Notes: generated from the sequence alone by a model not told the origin. Counted from the first letter of the stretch, positions 36,085 to 45,514 are shown. The stretch: 64,000 nt of DNA from Rhodospirillales bacterium (GCA_020638365.1 JACKIQ010000004.1:83317-147316); one strand, 5' to 3'. A program made the numbers and translations.

Positions 36085-38997
36085 TCAGTATCCTTTTAGG
36101 GGTAACTTATAGGCACTGTCTAACATGCTGGTTTTTACTTTTGCAAAATTCCGGATCGTAAGGTTTTCGCTAAATGCGACGCTGCCGATCATGTGGCAAT
36201 GCTCGTAGCCCTTGAAGTTACGCTCAAACGCCTTTCGGTTCTGGGGCGCGACCGTAACGACAACCCGCCCGGTACTCTCCGAGAACAACAGGGCCGCCTT
36301 CGAGAGTCCGGTATCCGGAAGCGTGATATCCAGTCCCATTTGCCCGGCGATCGCTTTCTTGGCCAAGGCAACACCTAAGCCGCCCAGACCCACGGAAAGC
36401 GCCGAAGCGATCAAACGGTCGCGCGTAGCCCGGCCCAGAAGCTTGTAAAGGCGTAAATTCTGATGCCCGTCCGTCTCCGGGACATTCGAGCCCAGATGCT
36501 TCAGGTGATCGTAATATTCCGAGCCGCCTAGCTCATCCTTCGTGGTACCAAGCAAGTAAACAAGGTCGCCCGGAGCCTTCGGCGCAAGCGACACGGATTT
36601 GCGGACGTCGTCGATCACCCCGATACTGGAAACCAGCAGGGTAGGGGGCGCGGAAACTTTAATCGCCTTGCCCGAAGCGTCATAGCCCTTGAAATCGTTG
36701 AACATGCTGTCTTTGCCGGAAATAAACGGCGTTTCGTACTTGACGGCAAGATCGTAGATCGCCGTAACCGCGCGCTTGAGCTGCCCCAGACGCTCCGGTT
36801 CGTCCGAAGAACACCAGCAGAAATTATCCAGCAAGGCTGTATGCTTGATGTCGCCCCCGGCAGCAATAATATTCCGCACCGCCAGATCAAGACCCGCCGC
36901 CGCCATCGCCGCCGAGTCGATGTCGCTGTAACGGGGGAACAAAGCCTGCGAAAGAATAACGCCCTTGGGTGAACTCAGAACAGGCTTGGTAATGCTGGTT
37001 TCCGCGTAAACCCGCCCCGGACCTTGCAGGGGTTTAAGAACAGATCCGGCCTGAACCTCATGGTCGTACTGTGTGGCGATAAATTCCTTGGAACAGATAT
37101 TCAGCCGTCCCATCATCGCCAGCAGGTCCGGCCCGTAATCGCTCTTCTCTTCAAGTTTTGGCTCAGTTGTTCCCCCGCGTGTGAAAGTAGTTTTCAAGGG
37201 TGTTTCGGGAATCCCGTCATGCAGGAAGTCCATGGAAAGGTCCATTATCGTCTCGCCATGCCAGCTGACCTGCGCACGGCCCGAATCGGTATACGTCCCG
37301 ATGACTGTTGCCTCAACGCCGCGCCGGGCCAGAAACGCGATCAGCGCGTCCGTATGCTCGGGCGGGACGGCCAGCGTCATCCGCTCCTGCGACTCGGAAA
37401 TCCATGTTTCCCAGGGCGCCATGCCGGGGTACTTCAGGGGAACGCTCTCCAGCGCGACATGAAACCCGCCGGATTGTCCGGCCATTTCCCCAACTGAAGA
37501 GGACAGTCCTCCCGCGCCGTTATCTGTAATAGCGCTATACCAGCCCTTGTCGCGAATCTCTTTGATAAGCGCATCCGACATCTTCTTTTGCGTGATCGGG
37601 TCGCCGATCTGCACTGCCGTCGCCGGAGAACCCTCATCCAGCGCAACGGAGGAAAACGTCGCCCCGTGGATCCCGTCGCGCCCCACGCGCCCGCCCGCCA
37701 TAACGATTTTATCGCCGGGCCGCGCTTTCTTGATATGTGCGGGCTTGCCGTTGATTGTGCGCGGGATCAGCCCGATCGTGCCGACGAAAACCAGCGGCTT
37801 CCCGGCAAAACGGTCATCGAAATAAACGAATCCCTGCGGGGTGGGGATGCCTGAACAGTTCCCGCCCGACTCAACCCCGGCCACAACCCCGTTCAGGATA
37901 TGCGCGGGGGAGAGCATAGGGTCTGCGCCCTTCGGATCACGGAAATATTTTGGGTTGCTGCGCGGATCGGCAAAGCAAAACCCGTAGCGGTTAATCACAG
38001 GCTTCGCGCCCAGCCCGAAACCCATGCAATCGCGGTTCACGCCCACGATTCCGGTAATCGCCCCGCCAAACGGATCAAGCGCGGAAGGGGAGTTATGCGT
38101 TTCCACCTTATCGCAGATCAGGTAATTCTCATCAAAGATGATACCCCCCGCATTATCCGAAAACACCGAAACGCAGATATCGTCATCACCGCGCTTCTCG
38201 CGGATTTCATTGGTCGCCCGCTTGATATAGTGGCGGTAAAGCCCGTCCTGCACTTCATCAATCGGCGAGGCGAAAATTGTGTGTTTGCAATGCTCCGACC
38301 ATGTCTGCGCGAGCGTTTCCAGTTCGATATCCTTGGCGTTCCGGCCCTCTTTTTTGAAATAATCGCGGATCGCCTGCAGGTAGAGAAGGGATAGCCCAAG
38401 CGGTCCGCGCCGGGAACCGTCCTCGTTCTCGATTCCCTGCCGGCCAAGGGCTTCAAGAGCCTGGTCGCTGATCTCAAGCTCAATTTCGTCTGCGACGGCC
38501 CCTTTGTTATCCAGATGGACTTTGGGCAGAACGGCCTCCATTCCGCCATCCTTCTTGAACTCCGCCCGGCTCTTGATTGTAGCCCGCTGGATCAGGCGGT
38601 TGGAAAGATCGTACGCAAGTGCCTGAACATCTTCCCTCGAAACCGGGCCTTTTATGAGGTATAGCCGGGAGGAGTAGCAGGCTGTTTCGTTGTCGGAATT
38701 GTCATTGGAACTAAGGCGCAAAAGCTCCTCGGCCGTATGCCCGATATTATCGGTTACGCCCGGAAGAAAGCCGATTTCAAGAGCCCAGTCAAAATCGTCT
38801 GGCAGAGTATTCACGCTCTGAACGACAGGATTCGCAAGGGTTGACCTAAAAGGCTTATCGTTGGCAGCCGGGTGTTCGGACGTATAAACATCAACGACAC
38901 GCACACAAACTTCAGCGCCCTTGGCGTCTAGAGCCTTTTGGATACGCAGGGCTCTCCCGTCTTCTTGATGCCCCAGAACTTCGATACGGTATGCCAT
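36085..38997 (-). CDS. purL: Phosphoribosylformylglycinamidine synthase, PurS-PurL fused type
   Basis: PurL makes FGAM from FGAR, ATP and ammonia. The 970-aa protein is larger than small PurL (~740) and smaller than the 1,300-aa single-chain enzyme. The first ~190 residues look like duplicated PurS-type strands and helices (YRIEVLGHQEDGRALRIQKAL; RLYLIKGPVSREDVQALA). The AIR-synthase-like halves follow: ETLAQTWSEHCKHT, VETHNSPSALDPFGGA, TDNGAGGLSSSVGEMA, and FISGKDSMFND. The glutaminase is separate (purQ). This form is common in deltaproteobacteria and other phyla but unusual in alphaproteobacteria, where purS is a separate gene, so it may have been acquired. Confidence 0.92.
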   Translation of the reverse strand: MAYRIEVLGHQEDGRALRIQKALDAKGAEVCVRVVDVYTSEHPAANDKPFRSTLANPVVQSVNTLPDDFDWALEIGFLPGVTDNIGHTAEELLRLSSNDNSDNETACYSSRLYLIKGPVSREDVQALAYDLSNRLIQRATIKSRAEFKKDGGMEAVLPKVHLDNKGAVADEIELEISDQALEALGRQGIENEDGSRRGPLGLSLLYLQAIRDYFKKEGRNAKDIELETLAQTWSEHCKHTIFASPIDEVQDGLYRHYIKRATNEIREKRGDDDICVSVFSDNAGGIIFDENYLICDKVETHNSPSALDPFGGAITGIVGVNRDCMGFGLGAKPVINRYGFCFADPRSNPKYFRDPKGADPMLSPAHILNGVVAGVESGGNCSGIPTPQGFVYFDDRFAGKPLVFVGTIGLIPRTINGKPAHIKKARPGDKIVMAGGRVGRDGIHGATFSSVALDEGSPATAVQIGDPITQKKMSDALIKEIRDKGWYSAITDNGAGGLSSSVGEMAGQSGGFHVALESVPLKYPGMAPWETWISESQERMTLAVPPEHTDALIAFLARRGVEATVIGTYTDSGRAQVSWHGETIMDLSMDFLHDGIPETPLKTTFTRGGTTEPKLEEKSDYGPDLLAMMGRLNICSKEFIATQYDHEVQAGSVLKPLQGPGRVYAETSITKPVLSSPKGVILSQALFPRYSDIDSAAMAAAGLDLAVRNIIAAGGDIKHTALLDNFCWCSSDEPERLGQLKRAVTAIYDLAVKYETPFISGKDSMFNDFKGYDASGKAIKVSAPPTLLVSSIGVIDDVRKSVSLAPKAPGDLVYLLGTTKDELGGSEYYDHLKHLGSNVPETDGHQNLRLYKLLGRATRDRLIASALSVGLGGLGVALAKKAIAGQMGLDITLPDTGLSKAALLFSESTGRVVVTVAPQNRKAFERNFKGYEHCHMIGSVAFSENLTIRNFAKVKTSMLDSAYKLPLKGY

Positions 38998-39109
38998 AGG
39001 CTTAACAAATCCGGGCCGCCAGTGCCAAGTAACTGTTGATATTCATTACCGCGCAGATTAAATAGTACTCCGAGGCACTTTTCAATATTCATCTGGAAAT
39101 TTTAAGCCC

Positions 39110-39847
39110 ATGCCAGAGCACAGAAAAAATAGCGTCTTGAAGAATGCGGCCCTGGCTCTTGCATGTCTGTTTTCGTTCACGCCTGTAACGGTTCACGCAT
39201 GCAGTTTTATGCCCAAAAGCGCCTACGATTACTATAACGAGCACAGCAAGGTGTTCGTCGGAACGGTCGAGGAAGGTCCGGATGAGAAGGGAAGTTATAA
39301 AGTGCGCGTAATCGAAGCCTTCAAGGGCTTCGACGACAAAAACGAATTTAACGGCACTACAGACGTTGTTTTTGACACGAATTGGTGTGGCTTTGATAAA
39401 CAGGAAAAGGGCGCGAAGCTTCTGATCTTCATGAACGATGGAGAAAAGGTTTCGCACACGGGGGGAACAACCCCGATATGGCAGGTCGAGGACCAGACCA
39501 AGGCCGAAACGAACCTGTATCGAGTTATTCTTTTGCGGCAAATGCTGGATCCTGACAACAAGGGTATACCGAAAGGCGCTGTCCCTGATGAGGAAACCGC
39601 CATATACTTGGCGTACAAGGCGATGACTCCTGTTTTCGGAAAGGAAACGGTTTCGACGCACGCCCCCTACACAGCCTCTCTGATAAAAGAAAAAGAAGAA
39701 GGCTCGGACTACGAGGAGCAAGTATGGCATATTGCTGGAACATCGAAGTGCGACACGCAGAAAGACTCATGTGAAAATATGTCCCCGCAGGTTAAAATTC
39801 ACAAATGGTCTGGAAAAGTTTTAAAAGTCTACGGAGCAGGCGGATAA
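39110..39847 (+). CDS. Exported protein with TIMP/netrin-like domain
   Basis: A 245-aa protein with a signal peptide (ALALACLFSFTPVTVHA) cleaved just before CSFMPKS. The mature N-terminal cysteine followed by VFVGTVEEG, YKVRVIEAFKGF and a Cys in FDTNWCGF with GAKLLIFMN fits the netrin-like / TIMP fold found in secreted bacterial proteins. The mature N-terminus could also be read as a lipoprotein-like CS, but there is no lipobox. The C-terminal part (two further cysteines) is unrecognised. The gene ends one base before nuoG starts, so it is read into nuoG. Confidence 0.65.
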   Translation: MPEHRKNSVLKNAALALACLFSFTPVTVHACSFMPKSAYDYYNEHSKVFVGTVEEGPDEKGSYKVRVIEAFKGFDDKNEFNGTTDVVFDTNWCGFDKQEKGAKLLIFMNDGEKVSHTGGTTPIWQVEDQTKAETNLYRVILLRQMLDPDNKGIPKGAVPDEETAIYLAYKAMTPVFGKETVSTHAPYTASLIKEKEEGSDYEEQVWHIAGTSKCDTQKDSCENMSPQVKIHKWSGKVLKVYGAGG

Positions 39848-39848
39848 A

Positions 39849-41912
39849 ATGCCCAAAGTCACGATAAACGGAATGGAAATCGAGGTCGAGCCGGGGACAA
39901 GTATCCTTCAGGCCGCCGAGCAACTCGGAATCGAGGTTCCGCGTTTTTGCTATCATGACAAGCTCTCCGTCCCCGCCAACTGCCGGATGTGCCTGGTTCA
40001 GGTCGAAGGCGGCCCGCCCAAACCTGTGGCCTCGTGCGCGATGGCCTGCGGCGACGGCATGATCGTGCGCACCGACACCGATGTCGTCAAAAAGGCGCGC
40101 AAGGGCGTAATGGAAATGCTGCTCATCAATCACCCGCTCGATTGCCCGGTCTGCGATCAGGGAGGGGAGTGCGATCTCCAGGATCAGGCGATGGCGTACG
40201 GATTTGACCGTTCGCGCTTTCACGAAAACAAGCGCGCCGTTGAGGATAAGGATCTTGGCCCTTTGATCAGCACGGTCATGACACGGTGCATAAACTGTAC
40301 GCGCTGTGTGCGTTTCGCCGAGGAAATTGCCGGAACCCCCGTTCTCGGACAACTCAACCGTGGAGAAGACGCGGAGATCGGGACTTTTGTCGGCGAACTT
40401 GTGAAAACAGAGCTTTCTGGAAATCTGGTTGATGTGTGCCCGGTCGGTGCTCTGACATCCAAGCCTTACGCCTTCGCTGCCCGCCCGTGGGAGTTGAAAA
40501 AAACCGAAAGCATCGACGTTCACGATGCCGTGGGTTCAAACATCCGGATCGACTCGCGCGGCCGCGAGGTGATGCGCATCCTTCCGCGCCTGAACGAGGA
40601 CGTTAACGAGGAATGGATCAGCGATAAAACACGCTACGCCTGTGACGGGCTGAGGTATAAGCGTCTGGACCGCCCCTATATTCGTTGTGAATCTTCCAAC
40701 AGGCTTCTCGCGGCCTCCTGGCCGGAGGCTTTCGCCCACATCCGCGAAAGGCTTGAAGGGCTTCAGGGGGAAAACATCGCGGCTCTGGCCGGCGATCTGT
40801 CTGATGTGGAATCCATGACCGCGCTTAAGGATCTGATGCGTAGACTCGGAAGTGCCAATCTGGATTGCCGGACCGACAACGCCGATTTCGATGTGTCCAG
40901 CCGCGCAGGTTATTTGTTCAATTCGACCATTTCCGGAATAGACCAGGCGGACCTGATTATTCTCATCGGGGTCAATCCGCGCTACGAAGCCACGATGGTC
41001 AACGCCCGCATCCGCCGCGCATGGCTGGAACGCCGTGTGAAGGTGGTCATGATCGGGCAGGGCGCAGATCTGACTTACCCCTATGATCATTACGGCACGG
41101 GTACTAAGGATATAACGCAGTTTGCGGAGGAATTTGCCGGAAAACTCCCCGCAAAGAAACCGATGATGATTGTCGGAGCAGGGGTTTTCCGCCGGGACGA
41201 TGGCATGGCCCTGCACGGGGCGTTATACGAGGCGGCAGAAAAGCTCGGCATAGTGACCAAGGAATGGAACGGCTTTAATGTTCTTCATAGCGCGGCATCC
41301 CGAGTCGGCGCGCTGGATATTGGTTTTGTCCCGCAAAAAGACGCCCTTGATTTCCGAAGCATTATTGCAGGAACGAAGGATGGTTCCATAAAGGCGCTCT
41401 ATCTTCTTGGCAGCGATGAATTTAATGCCCGCGTGAATATCGGCTGGAAAACTTTTGTGATCTATCAGGGGCACCACGGCGATCAGGCGGCCCAGCGTGC
41501 CAATGTGATTCTCCCGGGTGCCGCCTACACCGAAAAAGACGGGATATTCGTAAATACCGAGGGACGCCCGCAACTTGCACGCAAGGCGGTCAGCCCGCCC
41601 GGAGAGGCGCGCGAGGACTGGAAAATCATTCGCGCACTTTCTGATGAGCTTGGGGAGCCGTTGCCCTATAACACGCTTGCCCAACTGCGCGAACGCATTC
41701 GCGGCGAATGGCCGCTCTTTCGTTCCATCGACGAAATCACCCCGGCCAAGTGGACACGTTTTGGCGGTAAGGGAAAAGTTCATGCGGAAACTCTGGAATC
41801 ATATGGCAGCAGCTTCTATCTAAGTAACCCGATTTGCCGCGCATCGAAAACCATGAACGAATGCGTGGAGGCTTTCACAAATGAAGAACGCTACTCCGAA
41901 GCAGCGGAATAA
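39849..41912 (+). CDS. nuoG: NADH-quinone oxidoreductase subunit G
   Basis: NuoG (75-kDa) is the largest iron-sulfur subunit of the NADH module. The 687-aa protein has the N1b 2Fe-2S ligands (FCYHDKLSVPANCRMC and SCAMAC), the HxxxCxxCxxxxxC motif (HPLDCPVCDQGGECDLQ), and the 4Fe-4S motif CINCTRCVRF with a later Cys in VDVCPVGALTSK. The rest is a molybdopterin-oxidoreductase-like domain without cofactor ligands. Length is typical for alphaproteobacteria. Confidence 0.96.
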   Translation: MPKVTINGMEIEVEPGTSILQAAEQLGIEVPRFCYHDKLSVPANCRMCLVQVEGGPPKPVASCAMACGDGMIVRTDTDVVKKARKGVMEMLLINHPLDCPVCDQGGECDLQDQAMAYGFDRSRFHENKRAVEDKDLGPLISTVMTRCINCTRCVRFAEEIAGTPVLGQLNRGEDAEIGTFVGELVKTELSGNLVDVCPVGALTSKPYAFAARPWELKKTESIDVHDAVGSNIRIDSRGREVMRILPRLNEDVNEEWISDKTRYACDGLRYKRLDRPYIRCESSNRLLAASWPEAFAHIRERLEGLQGENIAALAGDLSDVESMTALKDLMRRLGSANLDCRTDNADFDVSSRAGYLFNSTISGIDQADLIILIGVNPRYEATMVNARIRRAWLERRVKVVMIGQGADLTYPYDHYGTGTKDITQFAEEFAGKLPAKKPMMIVGAGVFRRDDGMALHGALYEAAEKLGIVTKEWNGFNVLHSAASRVGALDIGFVPQKDALDFRSIIAGTKDGSIKALYLLGSDEFNARVNIGWKTFVIYQGHHGDQAAQRANVILPGAAYTEKDGIFVNTEGRPQLARKAVSPPGEAREDWKIIRALSDELGEPLPYNTLAQLRERIRGEWPLFRSIDEITPAKWTRFGGKGKVHAETLESYGSSFYLSNPICRASKTMNECVEAFTNEERYSEAAE

Positions 41913-41919
41913 GGATGAC

Positions 41920-42339
41920 ATGACTGGAAAGATGAAAACGACCCTTTCGCAGGTCAGGGAGTTTCATGAAACATATGGCCTTCCCGTACGCTCGATTCCA
42001 GACATATCTGATCAGAAAACAAACGCTCTTCGAATCAACTTGATTGCCGAGGAACTCGAAGAGCTAAGGCAGGCATTGAGGGACGGGGACATCAAGGAAA
42101 CCCTTGATGCGCTGATTGACCTGCAATACGTACTCGACGGGGCGTTTCTCTCTTTTGGCTTGCACCACCTGAAAGACCCGGCCTTCGAGGAGGTCCACGG
42201 GTCGAACATGAGCAAGCTGGGGTCGGACGGAAAACCGATTGTCCGCGAAAGTGACGGTAAAATCCTTAAGGGTCCGAACTATTATGAACCGGATTTGAGG
42301 AAATTTCTCGAATCAACTTGGCATGACGCAGCCGAATAA
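41920..42339 (+). CDS. MazG-like all-alpha NTP pyrophosphohydrolase
   Basis: A 139-aa protein with the MazG/PRA-PH metal-binding pattern: EELEELRQALRDGD followed 15 residues later by DALIDLQYVLDG, giving the E-x-x-E and E/D-x-x-D ligands. Such enzymes hydrolyse non-canonical or excess NTPs to NMP and pyrophosphate. I chose ATG 41920 (AAGG five bases upstream), just after the nuoG stop, over ATG 41881 which would overlap nuoG by 32 bases. It probably shares the nuoG transcript. Confidence 0.75.
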   Translation: MTGKMKTTLSQVREFHETYGLPVRSIPDISDQKTNALRINLIAEELEELRQALRDGDIKETLDALIDLQYVLDGAFLSFGLHHLKDPAFEEVHGSNMSKLGSDGKPIVRESDGKILKGPNYYEPDLRKFLESTWHDAAE

Positions 42340-42372
42340 AACTCTAACATGTTGATTTTCAAAGAATAAATA

Positions 42373-42401
42373 TTTCCATTTGCGGGAAGCGGCCGTATAA
42401 T
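42373..42401 (+). promoter_or_regulatory. Probable promoter for the CHAP-like gene
   Basis: TTTCCA (42373–42378) and a perfect TATAAT (42396–42401) are spaced by 17 bases and lie 70 bases before the GTG start. This suggests separate transcription of the downstream gene from inside the nuo cluster. Confidence 0.45.
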
Positions 42402-42470
42402 GCAATATTAAGGTAAGAAAAACAGATAAATCCGCCAAAATACGGGTGAATAAAAAGGGGTGTTTTTATC

Positions 42471-43283
42471 GTGATCCCAAGAACAACAAGCGAAAGAGAT
42501 TCTCTTGCATTAAGCAATGTCTTTCTGCGTCAGTGTCGTATGGATGACGCATATGGTGGCTATTGCGCCAAAGGGGTGGCAAACCTTCTCGAACATGTTG
42601 GTTTGGGCTGTCAGCGAGGCCACGCATACACTTGGAAGGACACTCTTCCTCAGAACGGGTGGATCAAGCTCGAAGGCGTAACTCCTGAAAACGCCCCGCC
42701 CGGAGCTGTTCTAATATACGACAGAAGCCCCAGAGGGGTCCGCAATAACGACGGCAAGGGGGGAGACGATTACGGCCATGTTGAGATCGTAACAGAAGAT
42801 GTGAACGGCCGCCGCCAGTATGTATCGGACAAGGCCCGGAATAATTGGGGCGGATCGGTTCCGCAGAATTTTGTAGGCGTGTACGTTCATCCCAGTCTTC
42901 ACAAGACCAATGATGGCATTCATTATGAACCGAATCTTGACCCGCGCGGCGGAACCATGCTGGCAAGCAACCGCAGCGGAGCAAACGGTCAAAGAGAGGG
43001 CGCTCAGGGATATGACCCCGCGATGCTGGCGATCCTCAATAACAGGACAAATCAGGATGAGGACGACCCGTCCATCGTTTCCGGAGGGGGTACGGCCAAT
43101 AATTCGGACCTGTTCAATAACAATGCAAAACTCAGCGCCTTCCTTGTGCTGGCTATGTTCGTTTCTACTATTTACGGCGTGGAAATGAATACAGGCGGTC
43201 AGCAGATAACGCCTCCGGACAGGGATCCCGTAGTTGGCGGCAGTATGATCGCTCCGGGAGTTCAGACCGGAAGCCAGACCTGA
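42471..43283 (+). CDS. CHAP-like cysteine peptidase/amidase with C-terminal membrane helix
   Basis: A 270-aa protein starting at GTG (AAGGGG about 10 bases upstream). The first ~140 residues resemble a CHAP/NlpC-type papain-like fold: the probable catalytic Cys in GGYCAKGVANLLEHVG, a proline-rich entry PPGAVLIYDRS, and the probable catalytic His in DYGHVEIVTED, followed by NFVGVYVHP. Such domains usually cut peptidoglycan cross-links or amide bonds. A low-complexity Asn/Asp/Gly linker leads to one membrane helix near the C-terminus (LSAFLVLAMFVSTIYGV). There is no N-terminal signal peptide. It may be an envelope hydrolase or an effector; no immunity gene is evident. Confidence 0.65.
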   Translation: MIPRTTSERDSLALSNVFLRQCRMDDAYGGYCAKGVANLLEHVGLGCQRGHAYTWKDTLPQNGWIKLEGVTPENAPPGAVLIYDRSPRGVRNNDGKGGDDYGHVEIVTEDVNGRRQYVSDKARNNWGGSVPQNFVGVYVHPSLHKTNDGIHYEPNLDPRGGTMLASNRSGANGQREGAQGYDPAMLAILNNRTNQDEDDPSIVSGGGTANNSDLFNNNAKLSAFLVLAMFVSTIYGVEMNTGGQQITPPDRDPVVGGSMIAPGVQTGSQT

Positions 43284-43408
43284 AGAAGCCGGAAGTTTCA
43301 TTCTTTTCCTTTATTTTTCCTTTAACAAGAACGCCCCGCTTTCCGGCTTTACTTTCCTCTCAAAAAAAGGCAGTTTTGGGCTGGCAAGCAGAATGCCGGA
43401 ACTAAGAT

Positions 43409-44563
43409 ATGTCCGAAACACTGATATTTTACGCACAATGGCTGGGATGGACGGTTCTCTGGATCGTGATCCTCATGGTCTTCTTACTTCTCGCCGTGGC
43501 CTACCTGACCTATGCGGAACGCAAGGTCCTTGGGGCCATCCAGCGTCGTCAGGGTCCGATGACCGTAGGCCCGTTCGGTCTGCTGCAACCCATCGCCGAC
43601 GGCATGAAACTCATGTCCAAGGAAACGATTATTCCCTCTCAGGCGCACCGCGTAGTCTTCCTGTTGGCGCCGATGATTCTTTTTACTCTGGCGCTCGTCG
43701 CGTGGGCGGTCATACCCTTTGACCGGGACTGGGTAATCGCCAACATCAATGTCGGAATCCTGTACCTGTTCGCCATTTCTTCTATGGGAGTCTATGGCGT
43801 CATCATGGCGGGATGGGCCTCAAACTCGCGCTACGCCTTCCTTGGCGGGCTCCGTTCGGCCTCGCAGATGGTCTCTTATGAAGTCTCGATGGGCCTGATT
43901 ATCGTCTGCGTAATTCTATGCACAGGATCCCTGAACCTTCAGGAAATCGTCATGGCCCCGCGTCCGTTCTGGATGCAGGTCCTTCTCTTTCCCATGCTGA
44001 TCGTGTTCCTGATCTCCATCCTCGCGGAAACGAACCGCTGTCCCTTCGATCTGCCCGAAGGAGAATCGGAAATCACGGGCGGGTTCATGGTGGAATATTC
44101 CTCCATGGCCTTCGCGCTGTTCTTCCTGGGAGAATATGCGAATATGATCCTGATGAGCGGTATAACCACGACCCTGTTTCTCGGGGGGTGGCTTCCTCCT
44201 TTCGGTATAGAGGCGGGAGAGGCGGTTCCCGGCATCGTATGGTTTGCCCTGAAAACGGCTCTGATTCTGTTTTTCTTCCTGTGGGCGAGGGGGACTCTGC
44301 CGCGGTTCCGCTACGACCAGTTAATGCGCCTGGGCTGGAAGGTCTTCCTGCCCTTTACGCTCATCTGGGTGCTTGTGACGGCCGGGACGCTGGTCGCGCT
44401 TGACGCGGTTCCCAACAAACGCCCCGTTCCGATAGAAATCCCTGCAATAGTCAGCGAGGGCGGCGAAGCCCCGGTCCTCAATAAAGGGATGCCGCCCCTT
44501 CCTGTCCTGAGTCCCGATGCGGCGCCTTCACCCGCGCCCGGTGATAGCGGGGAGGGGGAATAG
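43409..44563 (+). CDS. nuoH: NADH-quinone oxidoreductase subunit H
   Basis: NuoH is the membrane subunit that lines the quinone channel entrance. The 384-aa protein has eight membrane helices and the conserved YAERKVLGAIQRRQGPMTVGPFGLLQPIADGMKL, and ETNRCPFDLPEGESE. The last ~40 residues (GGEAPVLNKGMPPLPVLSPDAAPSPAPGDSGEGE-type, Pro/Ala-rich) extend beyond most homologues (~345 aa). The start has only a weak GGA upstream. It is two bases from nuoI. Confidence 0.96.
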   Translation: MSETLIFYAQWLGWTVLWIVILMVFLLLAVAYLTYAERKVLGAIQRRQGPMTVGPFGLLQPIADGMKLMSKETIIPSQAHRVVFLLAPMILFTLALVAWAVIPFDRDWVIANINVGILYLFAISSMGVYGVIMAGWASNSRYAFLGGLRSASQMVSYEVSMGLIIVCVILCTGSLNLQEIVMAPRPFWMQVLLFPMLIVFLISILAETNRCPFDLPEGESEITGGFMVEYSSMAFALFFLGEYANMILMSGITTTLFLGGWLPPFGIEAGEAVPGIVWFALKTALILFFFLWARGTLPRFRYDQLMRLGWKVFLPFTLIWVLVTAGTLVALDAVPNKRPVPIEIPAIVSEGGEAPVLNKGMPPLPVLSPDAAPSPAPGDSGEGE

Positions 44564-44565
44564 AC

Positions 44566-45048
44566 ATGGATCGAATCTTGCGCTCGATGTTGCTTACGGA
44601 AATTGTGAAGGGGTTTCTCCTGACGCTAAAATACATCTTTTTTGTTCCGCGCGTGACCATCAACTACCCATACGAAAAAGGTCCGATTTCCCCTCGCTTC
44701 CGCGGTGAACACGCCCTGCGCCGTTACCCGAACGGCGAGGAACGATGCATCGCCTGTAAACTGTGCGAAGCCATCTGCCCGGCTCTGGCCATAACCATTG
44801 AGGCCGAGCCCCGCGAAGACGGTTCCCGCCGCACCACGCGCTATGATATCGACATGACGAAATGTATCTATTGCGGCCTGTGTCAGGAAGCCTGCCCGGT
44901 CGACGCGATTGTCGAAGGCCCGAACTTCGAATTCGCGACCGAAACGCGTGAGGAATTGTACTACAACAAGGAACGGCTCCTTGCAAATGGGGACAGGTGG
45001 GAGGCGCAGATCGCGGCCAACCTCGTCAAGGACGCACCTTATCGCTGA
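44566..45048 (+). CDS. nuoI: NADH-quinone oxidoreductase subunit I
   Basis: NuoI is a ferredoxin-like subunit with two 4Fe-4S clusters (N6a and N6b) that hand electrons to NuoB. The 160-aa protein has both CxxCxxCxxxCP motifs: CIACKLCEAICP and CIYCGLCQEACP. The N-terminus carries a short helix that packs on the membrane. Gene order nuoH–nuoI is standard, but the following nuoJ is displaced by about 2 kb. Confidence 0.97.
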   Translation: MDRILRSMLLTEIVKGFLLTLKYIFFVPRVTINYPYEKGPISPRFRGEHALRRYPNGEERCIACKLCEAICPALAITIEAEPREDGSRRTTRYDIDMTKCIYCGLCQEACPVDAIVEGPNFEFATETREELYYNKERLLANGDRWEAQIAANLVKDAPYR

Positions 45049-45079
45049 TCAGGCCCGAAAAGAACGACTCATATTTTGT

Positions 45080-45367
45080 CTAGAAGTCCAGATGCGCTAC
45101 GGGAGCAACGTCAGGCTCGTCATAAGAGATTGAGCGTTCTGCTGCGCGGATAACTTCAATCGGAAAAGCGTCTCGCCCCTGTATAACCGTGCTACGGGCG
45201 ATATTCAGTTCTCTCAAAGTCCCGATATCAGCGTGAAGAAGAGCTTCATTCTGCTCGTACGTCAAATCCATAGCATCCCCGGTATCCGGGTCCCTGTAAC
45301 GCACTTTTTGGACGTGCTCGCCGTCAGTATCAGGAGCGGACACACTGCCATCATATTCCAGAGCCAT
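45080..45367 (-). CDS. Hypothetical protein, 95 aa
   Basis: Not recognised. A small acidic, soluble protein with no signal peptide or membrane helix. The central part (RYRDPDTGDAMDLTYEQNEALL) and helix (GTLRELNIARSTVIQG) suggest a compact fold. It starts divergently from the 249-aa gene with a 147-base AT-rich intergenic region. Confidence 0.5.
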   Translation of the reverse strand: MALEYDGSVSAPDTDGEHVQKVRYRDPDTGDAMDLTYEQNEALLHADIGTLRELNIARSTVIQGRDAFPIEVIRAAERSISYDEPDVAPVAHLDF

Positions 45368-45514
45368 AATCCCCCCTTCAAAAATTGAATATTTTTAAAA
45401 CTCAGTATAGTATCAGTAAATACAAGCAATAAAATTATAAAACAAAATAAAAAGCTATAACAAATTATTTTTCAACGTTGTATTAAAACGTATAGATAAC
45501 AAGAGGTTAATAAG

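Noticed and set aside
42340..43408. Possible prophage or mobile-element remnant around the CHAP-like gene
   Set aside because: No integrase, transposase, terminal repeats or phage structural genes are visible near it.
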